64,000 bases of DNA, taken from an uncultured Lachnospiraceae bacterium (lineage in GTDB: Bacteria; Bacillota; Clostridia; Lachnospirales; Lachnospiraceae). Positions 27,516 through 35,344 of this stretch are shown in pieces. The position numbers and the translations under genes are program-made. The stretch covers positions 1 to 64,000 of the forward strand of contig CANQAP010000008.1 of assembly GCA_947589305.1 (NCBI GenBank), given 5' to 3'. Position 1 is the first letter of the stretch. Every line of letters begins with the position of its first letter. The notes under the pieces are model-generated. The model did no database searches and had not been told where the DNA came from. It was given only the letters and a program-made list of their open reading frames with translations.

Positions 27516-28353
27516 ATTGATAAAATTTGATATGAACAGAATATTGGTCAGTGTTGGTTTTCCGGCGGCGGTTTTAGTCACATTTCTCCTTTGCTTTACG
27601 GAAGATATCTATATAGACAGCTTTACAATGCAGGCATATTCCGTATTTGAAGTGTTGTTCCGATTTGAACGCACATTTATGGAAAGAGACTTTTCATTTA
27701 GTTCGTTTATGGTCTTTCAGAATGCACTTTCCGGCTATTCTGCGATGTTTTTGCCGATTGTAGCATCATTTCCGTTTGTCTATTTACAAAGCGCAGAAAG
27801 GAACAGCGGTAATATTCGGTTTGCAATTTTCCGTACAAAAGGAAGAAAATATTATTTATCAAAATTTATCTGCGCGGTTGTAAGCGGCGGACTTTGTGTG
27901 ATGCTTGGGGTAATGCTTTTCGGTATCTTTTCCCTTTTGGCTTTTCCGCATGTGGAACATTATCCTGCATTTAGTGTGGAACCTTATGTACCGGACGGGG
28001 TTTTGACAGAAGTTGTCAGAAAATTGGTGTCCTCGTTCATTTATGGATGTGTAAACACGGTTTTCGCATTTTTTTTAAGTTCGTTTTGCCGTAACCGCTA
28101 CATTGTCTTGTGTGTTCCGTTTTTGATGCGGTTTATTCAGGATACGGCAACCAAAAAAATCATGGTTTATGAAGGTGGGGAGGAAATATATCAAAGGGTG
28201 TTCCCGTTCACATGTTCTGCACCGGCACAAATCCCATATTTGGATTCAGGACCAATGCTTTATTCGACGATCGGTGTTATGGTAATCTTTATGGTACTCA
28301 TGCTTTTCGGATATATCATGATTATGACATGTCGAACGGATAAAGGAGAATGA
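27508..28353 (+). CDS. ABC-2-like membrane subunit A, cassette 1
   Basis: A 281-residue protein with about six hydrophobic helices and two long hydrophilic loops between helices 1-2 and 4-5. It has no conserved catalytic motif. Its order in the cassette (lipoprotein, A, B, ATPase) and its similarity to the product at 31374 (both share a FR/LL-K-Y-SK-x-SGG segment near residue 115-130) mark it as one half of a heteromeric ABC-2-type exporter. It starts inside the lipoprotein gene and ends overlapping the next start, so translation is coupled. Confidence 0.8.
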   Translation: MSRLIKFDMNRILVSVGFPAAVLVTFLLCFTEDIYIDSFTMQAYSVFEVLFRFERTFMERDFSFSSFMVFQNALSGYSAMFLPIVASFPFVYLQSAERNSGNIRFAIFRTKGRKYYLSKFICAVVSGGLCVMLGVMLFGIFSLLAFPHVEHYPAFSVEPYVPDGVLTEVVRKLVSSFIYGCVNTVFAFFLSSFCRNRYIVLCVPFLMRFIQDTATKKIMVYEGGEEIYQRVFPFTCSAPAQIPYLDSGPMLYSTIGVMVIFMVLMLFGYIMIMTCRTDKGE

Positions 28354-28355
28354 AT

Positions 28356-29231
28356 ATGAGTAAATTTAACTGCATGCACATGCTCGCCTGTGCATGGACC
28401 GGTTTTTTAAAATGGTTGATGGATGCAAGAATGATCATTATTTTATGTATATGTATCTTTGTATATTCGTTTGTCGTAGATCCGATCATGGCAAATGCAA
28501 AGCTGATGAACGAGTCGATCAACGTATTGGAGCCTTTTATTGCCACACTGAATTCAGGGATGGTTCTTTTAATCATACCGTTAGGGTTTTTGACATTGAT
28601 TTCGGATTATCCGAAAATCGATGACAGTTCGATTTTTTATATTTTCCGTATTGGAAAAAAGAACTGGTTATTTGGACAGATCTTACAGTTGCTGCTGATG
28701 GTCGTTACATATCTTTTGGCAATCTTTACAGCCTCGGTCGCAGGCGCCTGTATGAGTGGATATATCGGTAAGGAGTGGAGCCGTGTGACCACGAATTTTG
28801 TAGCTGAATTTCCGGAACAAAGCGGAAATTTTGGGGCTTTACTGCTTCCAGAAAACCTGTATAACCAGATGACGTTGCCGGTTGCTCTCATAGAAAGCAC
28901 ATTATTTGTGATCATGTATCTGTTTTTTTTAGGTATGCATTTGCTTGCCTTTTCCGTTGCGGAAAAAAAGGCGGCAGGATTGATCACCTGTGGACTGATC
29001 ATTGCTCTGGGTTCTGCCTTTTGTTCGATCAATACAAAATTAATGTGGATTTTTCCGATGCCGCACGCGATTGTATGGCTGCATTATACCAAGTTTTTGC
29101 GAGAACCGGTTGTCCCGATCGTTTATTCGGTGATTTATTTCACCTTAGGTATAGTGGCAGAGTTGGTTTTCTGTATAGTTTCCTTGAAACGATTTGATTA
29201 CAATACGATTGCGTTGGAGGTGCATTCTTAA
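28356..29231 (+). CDS. ABC-2-like membrane subunit B, cassette 1
   Basis: A 291-residue membrane protein with about six helices. Landmarks shared with the paralogue at 32218 are VLEPF followed by NSG and a L-PL-FLT segment (~45-70), a periplasmic FPE/N-x-SG stretch followed by LLPENLYNQM (~160-180), and the late motif WIFPMPHAIVWLHY (~230). It is not related in detail to subunit A, so the exporter is probably an A-B heterodimer. ATG 28356 with AAGGAG at 7 nt is preferred over ATG 28350. Confidence 0.8.
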   Translation: MSKFNCMHMLACAWTGFLKWLMDARMIIILCICIFVYSFVVDPIMANAKLMNESINVLEPFIATLNSGMVLLIIPLGFLTLISDYPKIDDSSIFYIFRIGKKNWLFGQILQLLLMVVTYLLAIFTASVAGACMSGYIGKEWSRVTTNFVAEFPEQSGNFGALLLPENLYNQMTLPVALIESTLFVIMYLFFLGMHLLAFSVAEKKAAGLITCGLIIALGSAFCSINTKLMWIFPMPHAIVWLHYTKFLREPVVPIVYSVIYFTLGIVAELVFCIVSLKRFDYNTIALEVHS

Positions 29232-29864
29232 ATGATAGTAGTAGATCATGTGTTTCTGACATTGAAAAAGACACCGATTTTAAATGACATCAATGTAAAC
29301 TTTGAACGGGGAAACATTCATGGCTTAATCGGTAGAAATGGCAGTGGAAAAACAATGTTAATGAAATGTATATGTGGATTTGTAAATCCGACGCAAGGAC
29401 AGATCACGGTAGACGGAAAACGGATTGGAAAAGATTGTGATTTTCCGGACAATACGGGAATTATTATTGAAATGCCGGGTTTTATTCCCTATTATTCCGG
29501 ATATAAAAACCTTGTGCAGCTTGCCAACCTGCGAAAAAAAGCTACCGCTGATGACATCCAAAATGCAATGCAGGCGGTGGGGCTTGATCCTTTGTTAAAA
29601 CGGCATGTCCGGAAGTATTCATTAGGAATGCGGCAGAGGTTGGGATTGGCACAGGCGATTATGGAAGATCCGGATTTATTGGTTTTGGATGAACCGATGA
29701 ACGGATTAGATAAGGATGGCGTTGCAGATATGCGGCGGTATCTACTGGCATTAAAAGAGCGTGGAAAAACTATATTGCTTGCGTCACACTCAGCAGAAGA
29801 TATTGATGTGCTTTGCGATACGGTTTGTGAAATGGATAAGGGAAGACTCCAGCGGATTCGATAA
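29232..29864 (+). CDS. ABC transporter ATPase, cassette 1
   Basis: A compact 210-residue ATPase. Walker A is GRNGSGKTM (~residue 35), the signature YSLGMRQRLGLAQAIM (~130) and Walker B LLVLDEPMNGLD (~150), then an H-loop at LASHSAED. It resembles the small ATPases of bacteriocin/lantibiotic immunity and BcrA-type exporters, and closely resembles the cassette 2 ATPase (both carry KTMLMKCICGFV and GFIPYYSG). GGAGGTG precedes the ATG directly after the subunit B stop. No terminator follows, so read-through into cassette 2 is possible. Confidence 0.9.
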   Translation: MIVVDHVFLTLKKTPILNDINVNFERGNIHGLIGRNGSGKTMLMKCICGFVNPTQGQITVDGKRIGKDCDFPDNTGIIIEMPGFIPYYSGYKNLVQLANLRKKATADDIQNAMQAVGLDPLLKRHVRKYSLGMRQRLGLAQAIMEDPDLLVLDEPMNGLDKDGVADMRRYLLALKERGKTILLASHSAEDIDVLCDTVCEMDKGRLQRIR

Positions 29865-29884
29865 TGTATCCGTTGATCCGTGCC

Positions 29885-29968
29885 AAATACCGTTTACGTA
29901 AGATTTCTACCGTTCACGTAATAGATATTGACAATTATAAATAACATGTCACACTGAGAATAAATTGG
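29885..29968 (+). repeat. 85-bp duplicated promoter block, copy 2
   Basis: The second copy of the block at 26076-26160, one base shorter. Unlike copy 1, which lies just upstream of its gene, copy 2 is 126 bp from the ATG of the second lipoprotein, leaving a longer leader. Confidence 0.93.
29889..29921 (+). promoter_or_regulatory. Paired direct repeats, candidate LytTR regulator site 2
   Basis: ACCGTTTACGTAA (29889-29901) and ACCGTTCACGTAA (29909-29921), spaced 20 bp start to start, one less than in copy 1. Both halves are identical in sequence to site 1, so the same regulator is expected, perhaps with different strength. Confidence 0.7.
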
Positions 29969-30093
29969 AAATCAGAAAAGATTCTCCGATTTACACACTC
30001 AAAAACATATTAAGAAAAAATGTGATATTTGACAAAGGTGGCAGAGGGAATGATTTCTAAATTATTCCCCCTGCTACATATAGGAGGATTGTA

Positions 30094-31377
30094 ATGAAAA
30101 AACGAACATTATCTCTGATAGCGGCTGTATGTCTTTTATGTCTGATGGGATGCGGATCGCAAATAGAACAAGACATTGCTGGTTCAACGGCTTCTTCAGA
30201 AACCGGCATGACGGAATTGGAACCGTTACAATTTTCGATGGATTTCGCTTCGGGACGCACGGACATTTCAGAATGCCGCAGTCAATATGAAAGTGAGATA
30301 AAGGCTTTACAGGAAAGTAACTATGACAACGTTAGTTTTCAGGATTGTACATTCCTTCCTCTTGGCAATGTGGAGAAAGTAGGTGTATACAGAGGATATT
30401 ATAAAGGGATAGGAGTGGATGAGAGTATCGGTATCGTCAAAGACTGGCTGAACGATATTGGGTGTGAAGATATTGATTTGGAAACGGAATTGCGGGATGC
30501 CTCAGGTCAATATGAACTGGATGACAGCAAGGAAGCACCGTATTGTTATGTAAGCGTGTTTGAACATTATCCGGACTTTGATTCGGGAAGAGGATTTTTA
30601 ATTAATACCAACCGGTGTGCTATTCAAATGGGAAGCGGAGGTATTTATTCTATGAGCGACGGCAGTATCACGGAATATTTAAATACGGGAAAACGGGCAA
30701 ATGGCGATGCACAAGGGGCATTTTTGGGATTGCATAACGAAAAAGTCATAGAAACCGGCTTGGTTTCCGAAAAAAATGATGAGGTATGGTCATTAGTGGA
30801 TGGTGAATGTTCTATAGGCGATGCAGCCAAGATGGTTGAGGATTATTTTGAAGCGGGGACACCCTATCCGCCGATGGAAGGTGTGTCTGTAGATGTACCA
30901 AAAGTCGCAGTATTTGAATTAAATGATAAATATGGATATGCGTTTCAGATACGTCGGGTTTACAATGGGGTACCGTTTGCGTATGCAAATCATGGTGGAA
31001 GGACATATTACAGTTCTAAGTATATTAATGAGGATATAAAACATGTTTATGTCATCAATCATGATACGGTAGCGGCTTATATAGGATACATCGAAAGTAT
31101 GCAGTTGGAAAGTCTGATTGATGAACAGACAGATATCTTAAGCTGTCAGGATGCAGCTTCCGTACTGAGTGATTATCTAGCCGGAAAAGTAAAATTAGAG
31201 GTAGAAAAAGTGGAACTAGTATACTGCCCTTGTGACTATGCAGAAGAGCAGTGGATCGTGCATCCATGCTGGCAGTTTGAAGGGATGTGTACGACGAATG
31301 ATCAGATGATGCGTGCATATGTCAATGTTTTATCGGGGGATGTGTATTACTACACATTTAATGAGGACATCATATGA
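30094..31377 (+). CDS. Lipoprotein of LytTR-linked ABC cassette 2
   Basis: A lipoprotein of 427 residues, paralogous to the product at 26193. The signal peptide ends in LCLMGCG (lipobox Cys ~22). Shared landmarks include the early NYDNVSFQDCTF (compare EFDNLDFQDAYF in cassette 1), a central IGDAAKMVEDYF unit (IADAVQSADEYL in cassette 1) and the C-terminal WIVHPCWQF. The two are clearly diverged, so the duplication is old, unlike the promoter block. AGGAGG precedes the ATG. It overlaps the next gene by 4 nt. Confidence 0.83.
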   Translation: MKKRTLSLIAAVCLLCLMGCGSQIEQDIAGSTASSETGMTELEPLQFSMDFASGRTDISECRSQYESEIKALQESNYDNVSFQDCTFLPLGNVEKVGVYRGYYKGIGVDESIGIVKDWLNDIGCEDIDLETELRDASGQYELDDSKEAPYCYVSVFEHYPDFDSGRGFLINTNRCAIQMGSGGIYSMSDGSITEYLNTGKRANGDAQGAFLGLHNEKVIETGLVSEKNDEVWSLVDGECSIGDAAKMVEDYFEAGTPYPPMEGVSVDVPKVAVFELNDKYGYAFQIRRVYNGVPFAYANHGGRTYYSSKYINEDIKHVYVINHDTVAAYIGYIESMQLESLIDEQTDILSCQDAASVLSDYLAGKVKLEVEKVELVYCPCDYAEEQWIVHPCWQFEGMCTTNDQMMRAYVNVLSGDVYYYTFNEDII

Positions 31378-32231
31378 GAGAATGGTACAGTGAGATCAAA
31401 AAGAATCTGTATCTGCCTGTCTTTCTTTTGTCGTGTTTGGGAGTAGCTTTAATCTGTTGTTTTAGTGAAGGATATATGTCGATCAATGGAAAGCACTATA
31501 CGATTATGGAATTACTGCTCTTTTTACATAGAGAGACCATGTTGGCGGAGATATCTTTAAACCGATATGAAATATGGAAACAAGGGATTGGCACTTGGAG
31601 CCAGCTTTTGTTTCCGCTGTTATTGAGTATTGGTTATCTTGTCATGCTTTCATGTGAGAAAAAAACCGGTTTTAACCGTCTGCTATTGACCCGGGAAAAT
31701 AATATCAAGTATTGTGTTTCGAAATTATTATCCGCCATGATCAGCGGAGGCATCATACTTTTATGTGGTTATTTACTGTTTGGTTTGATCGTCTATATGC
31801 GATTTCCAGCCGTTCAGGAATACTCTGCCGAACAGTTAGATTATTATATGGGCATCCATCCGGACTTTCATGAAGTCTTATGGATAGGAAAACGGTGTGT
31901 CGGAATCTTTCTATATGGTATGGGGGTCAATGTATTTGCATATTTTGTGTCTGTTTGGTTTACGGATCAATATATTCTTTGTTGTTTACCGATTATGCTG
32001 AAGTATATATTGGACAGGGCAGTCACAAAAATAGTTACGGATGCTATGAGCCACGACTGGGATACGCTTCTGACTCTGGGTTCAAGTTTATATTTGGAAA
32101 ACCTTCTGAATATAGATATGCCGGTCAGTTTTGGACTCACCCTGCTGTTTGTCATTCTTTTGTATTTGTGTGGATTCTTTTTGATGCTATATTGTCTCAC
32201 AAAACGAGGGGAGGACTATGGGTTTGAATAA
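31374..32231 (+). CDS. ABC-2-like membrane subunit A, cassette 2
   Basis: A 285-residue membrane protein with about six helices, paralogous to the product at 27508 in position, length and several segments (SEGYMSINGKHY for the first outer loop; CVSKLLSAMISGG in the third helix; a C-terminal YCLTKRGED like CRTDKGE). It starts with an ATGA overlap on the lipoprotein stop and itself overlaps the start of subunit B by 14 nt. It is expected to form the transport path with subunit B. Confidence 0.8.
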   Translation: MREWYSEIKKNLYLPVFLLSCLGVALICCFSEGYMSINGKHYTIMELLLFLHRETMLAEISLNRYEIWKQGIGTWSQLLFPLLLSIGYLVMLSCEKKTGFNRLLLTRENNIKYCVSKLLSAMISGGIILLCGYLLFGLIVYMRFPAVQEYSAEQLDYYMGIHPDFHEVLWIGKRCVGIFLYGMGVNVFAYFVSVWFTDQYILCCLPIMLKYILDRAVTKIVTDAMSHDWDTLLTLGSSLYLENLLNIDMPVSFGLTLLFVILLYLCGFFLMLYCLTKRGEDYGFE

Positions 32232-33069
32232 CATGAAAACGATATGGAGTATTGCTCAGATAGAATTACTGCGGTTGGTCAGGAGTACCAAGATGATCAT
32301 TTTGGCTATGTTTTTGATCTTTGTGAATATTCAGATCCTAGCACCGCTTAGAGCATTAAGTATCGATATGGGAGGGAAGCTCTCTGTTTTAGAACCGTTT
32401 GCGGCAATCGGGAATTCAGGAGCCGTCGTATTAATACTGCCGCTTTTTTTTGTGACCATGATGGCAGACTTTCCAAGAGAAGGAGACTGTCAGTATTTCT
32501 ATCAGATACGTTGCAGTAAGCGAATATGGATAGCCGGTCAGATTGTGTATGCGATCGAAAGTTCTGTGCTGTTGACTGTATTTGTATTTGTTTCATCGGT
32601 GTTGTTATCTTTGGATTTTATAAGCATGGATGTCCGGTATAGTGATGCCGTTACAAAATATGTATCTGTCTTTCCGAATCGTTCCGGAGATTATGTGGTG
32701 GCTTTAATTCCGGAAGAACTATATAATCAGATGCAGTTGTCTACAGCCGTGATTCATACGGCATGCCTTTTGATATTATATTTTATCATGTTGTCGTTGT
32801 TGATTTTGTTATTTTCTATGATTAAAAAGAAAATCTTGGGGATTGTTACGGACGGATTGGTAATTGCATTGGGAACGATTGCCTGTGCGGGAAGAATAGC
32901 ATTTATGTGGATTCTTCCCATGGCACATACGATCACATGGCTGCATTATGCGGAATATCAGAGAATGCCCATCCTGCCAATCGGATATTCCTATCTTTAT
33001 TTTGCTATCATCAATGTTATGTTGATCGCAGTATCCCTTATCATCAGTAAGCGTTGTTACGGTATCTGA
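32218..33069 (+). CDS. ABC-2-like membrane subunit B, cassette 2
   Basis: A 283-residue, six-helix membrane protein paralogous to the product at 28356. Shared features are VLEPFAAIGNSG (~50), an outer-loop FPNRSGD followed by LIPEELYNQM (~150-170) and WILPMAHTITWLHY (~230). The start could be ATG 32218, TTG 32224 or ATG 32233; GGGGAGG at 32208-32214 fits the first two. The stop is followed directly by AAAAGGAG, the RBS of the ATPase. Confidence 0.8.
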   Translation: MGLNNMKTIWSIAQIELLRLVRSTKMIILAMFLIFVNIQILAPLRALSIDMGGKLSVLEPFAAIGNSGAVVLILPLFFVTMMADFPREGDCQYFYQIRCSKRIWIAGQIVYAIESSVLLTVFVFVSSVLLSLDFISMDVRYSDAVTKYVSVFPNRSGDYVVALIPEELYNQMQLSTAVIHTACLLILYFIMLSLLILLFSMIKKKILGIVTDGLVIALGTIACAGRIAFMWILPMAHTITWLHYAEYQRMPILPIGYSYLYFAIINVMLIAVSLIISKRCYGI

Positions 33070-33083
33070 AAAGGAGCATTCAT

Positions 33084-33728
33084 ATGATACAAGTGAAAGA
33101 TTTAAATGTTACGATAAAAGGAAAATCGATCCTGTCGGATGTGAATATCACGATGGAAGAAGGAAAAATATATGGATTGATAGGCAATAACGGAAGCGGT
33201 AAAACAATGCTGATGAAATGTATCTGCGGATTCGTTAAGCCGATATCCGGTGAAATCCTCGTAAATGGAAAGATAATCGGAAAAGACATAGATTACATTC
33301 AGGATACGGGGATTATCATAGAAAATCCGGGGTTTATCCCATATTATTCCGGCATAAAAAATCTGATGATGTTGTCGGAAATCAGTGGAAAAGCGGATAA
33401 AGAGAAAATCAAGGAAACCATGAGGATGTGCGGACTGGATCCCGAACTGAAATTACCGGTTAAAAAGTATAGTTTAGGGATGAGACAGAGACTGGGAATC
33501 GCTCAGGCGATCATGGAGGATCAAACTGCCTTGATCTTGGATGAACCAATGAATGGATTAGACAAAGAAGGAGTATCTGCGATGCGGCAATTATTCTTAA
33601 CCATGAAACAGGAAGGAAAATTGATCATACTTACCAGCCATAATCGCGAAGATATAGATCTGCTTTGTGATGAAGTCTTTGAAGTGGAAGCAGGGAGAAT
33701 TCGAAAAATAGTGGGACATGATGTATAA
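33084..33728 (+). CDS. ABC transporter ATPase, cassette 2
   Basis: A 214-residue ATPase and close paralogue of the product at 29232, with Walker A GNNGSGKTM, signature YSLGMRQRLGIAQAIM, Walker B LILDEPMNGLD and H-loop LTSHNRED. The start at 33084 is set by AAGGAG 8 nt upstream; the longer ORF in the track adds ten residues. It is the last gene of cassette 2. The gap to the regulator (150 bp) has an imperfect long-range pairing of AAATAACAA (33780) with TTGTTATTT (33830) but no clear terminator. Confidence 0.9.
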   Translation: MIQVKDLNVTIKGKSILSDVNITMEEGKIYGLIGNNGSGKTMLMKCICGFVKPISGEILVNGKIIGKDIDYIQDTGIIIENPGFIPYYSGIKNLMMLSEISGKADKEKIKETMRMCGLDPELKLPVKKYSLGMRQRLGIAQAIMEDQTALILDEPMNGLDKEGVSAMRQLFLTMKQEGKLIILTSHNREDIDLLCDEVFEVEAGRIRKIVGHDV

Positions 33729-33878
33729 ATAGTAAAGATTTCTTGATTTTTCCATGATATCGTATTATCATAAATAGCAAAATAACAAATGATATGACGG
33801 CATTCGATGGTTTTAGCGCTATATTGAAATTGTTATTTGATTTTCGGAGCTAACCTATGTATTGAGGGAGGGAACAAT

Positions 33879-34580
33879 TTGATACGTTTTGCAATTTGTG
33901 ATGATGAATCACATTTTTTGGATTTCTTTCAAAAGAAATTACGGGAACACTTGGAATCATTAAAAATCGACCATAAGATTACATGTTATGATAACGGTCA
34001 GGCATTCTTAAAAGATATTGCGGATTATGACGCAGTGTTTCTTGATCTTCATATGCCGGAAATGAGTGGTTTAGAGGTGGCGAAATATATTAACGAAAAC
34101 CATCCGATACCGGTTTTGTTTCTTTCCGCACATAGTGAATGGGCATATGCCACAGTACAATTTCAACCGTTTCGTTTTATCAGAAAAACATTCATTGATA
34201 TAGAATTGGATGAGGCGCTTTGTGCTTTGAATCGATATATGGATATGCAGGCTCAGCATCACTTTGTGTCTTTTCGTACTGCGTCAGCCGATATCAGGAT
34301 GTGTGTAAGAAATATCAAATATGCTGAAATATATGATCATTTCATTCATGTACATACCATAGAGGGAGAGGAGTTTACTGGATACGGAAAACTGTCCGAT
34401 TATGAAAAACAGTGGGAAGAATACGGGTTTATACGGACGCATAAGAGTTATTTGGTGAATGGATGGTATATTGATTCCATACAGGAAAATACTGTGGTAT
34501 TGAAGGGCGGAGAAAAAGTTCTACTTAGCCGCAGACGGGAAGCAGCAGTCAACGAGAGACTAAGGGCGTTGCGTTCTTGA
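33879..34580 (+). CDS. LytTR-family response regulator
   Basis: A two-component response regulator of about 233 residues. The receiver domain (1-120) has the acidic pair in ICDDE, the phospho-acceptor Asp in AVFLDLHMPEMSG (~residue 52) and a Lys in RFIRKTF. A LytTR DNA-binding domain (~130-230) follows, with FIRTHKSYLVN and VLLSRRREAAVNE. TTG 33879 with GGGAGGGA at good spacing is the likely start; the upstream TTG in the track lacks one. No histidine kinase gene is next to it. Position and binding-site fit suggest it controls the two cassettes through the ACCGTTYAC repeats; its own upstream region lacks them. Confidence 0.9.
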   Translation: MIRFAICDDESHFLDFFQKKLREHLESLKIDHKITCYDNGQAFLKDIADYDAVFLDLHMPEMSGLEVAKYINENHPIPVLFLSAHSEWAYATVQFQPFRFIRKTFIDIELDEALCALNRYMDMQAQHHFVSFRTASADIRMCVRNIKYAEIYDHFIHVHTIEGEEFTGYGKLSDYEKQWEEYGFIRTHKSYLVNGWYIDSIQENTVVLKGGEKVLLSRRREAAVNERLRALRS

Positions 34581-34618
34581 ATCAGCAAAACATATTGGGA
34601 TCATATTGAGGAATCGCA

Positions 34619-35344
34619 ATGAAGGTAACATATTTAGGACACAGTGGATTTTTGTTAGAGACGGATACCGTCTATCTGTTATTCGATTATTATACAGGCG
34701 CTTTGCCGGAGATATCGGCGGATAAGCCGTTGGTTGTTTTTGTCAGTCATAGTCATGCAGATCACTACAATCGGGAAATTTTTCAATGGAAGCTTCGCTA
34801 TCCGGACATACAATATGTTTTGGCGCATGATATTCCGGTCAAACGTATGATGGAAGAACATAAGGCGCGGGGAATTGATTTGGATCCGTGCCTGATTCAG
34901 GTGCGAAAACGGGAAACGCGGGAACTGCGCTTGTGTAACGGCAGTGCTTTGATCGTTTATGCCCTGCGTTCGACCGATGCCGGAGTGGCATATCTCTTGG
35001 AATATGAGGGGCATGTCTTCTATCATGCCGGCGATCTGAATCTCTGGTACTGGGAAGGAGAAAGCAAGCAATATAATGAAAATATGACGCGGGCATATTT
35101 AAAAGAAATGGAAACACTGAAAGGACGCAAGATAGATATCGCATTTATTCCGTTGGATCCCAGACTTCAGGAACATGCAATGGACGGTCTGCGGATCTTT
35201 ATGGAATATACCAAAACGGAAGCGGTGTTTCCGATGCACATGTGGAACGACTATAGCCTGATCGATACCTGTCTGAAACGATTTCCGGAATATAAAAAAC
35301 ACCTGCGCTCCGTTTCCCACGAAGGTCAGGTGTTTGTACTCTAG
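34619..35344 (+). CDS. MBL-fold metallo-hydrolase
   Basis: A 241-residue cytoplasmic protein of the metallo-beta-lactamase fold (the group with UlaG and similar hydrolases). The metal motif SHSHADH (HxHxDH) is near residue 45-50, with further ligands likely at HAGD (~140) and the late PMHMW (~205). The family includes lactonases, phosphodiesterases and RNases; the substrate cannot be inferred. It begins 38 nt after the response regulator, so it may share a transcript. Its TAG stop is interlocked with the TAG of the convergent KAS gene. Confidence 0.87.
   Translation: MKVTYLGHSGFLLETDTVYLLFDYYTGALPEISADKPLVVFVSHSHADHYNREIFQWKLRYPDIQYVLAHDIPVKRMMEEHKARGIDLDPCLIQVRKRETRELRLCNGSALIVYALRSTDAGVAYLLEYEGHVFYHAGDLNLWYWEGESKQYNENMTRAYLKEMETLKGRKIDIAFIPLDPRLQEHAMDGLRIFMEYTKTEAVFPMHMWNDYSLIDTCLKRFPEYKKHLRSVSHEGQVFVL

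Noticed and set aside
26193-33728. A complete lantibiotic biosynthesis locus
   Set aside because: Only export/immunity-like parts are present; no precursor peptide, LanB/C/M or dedicated protease gene was found.
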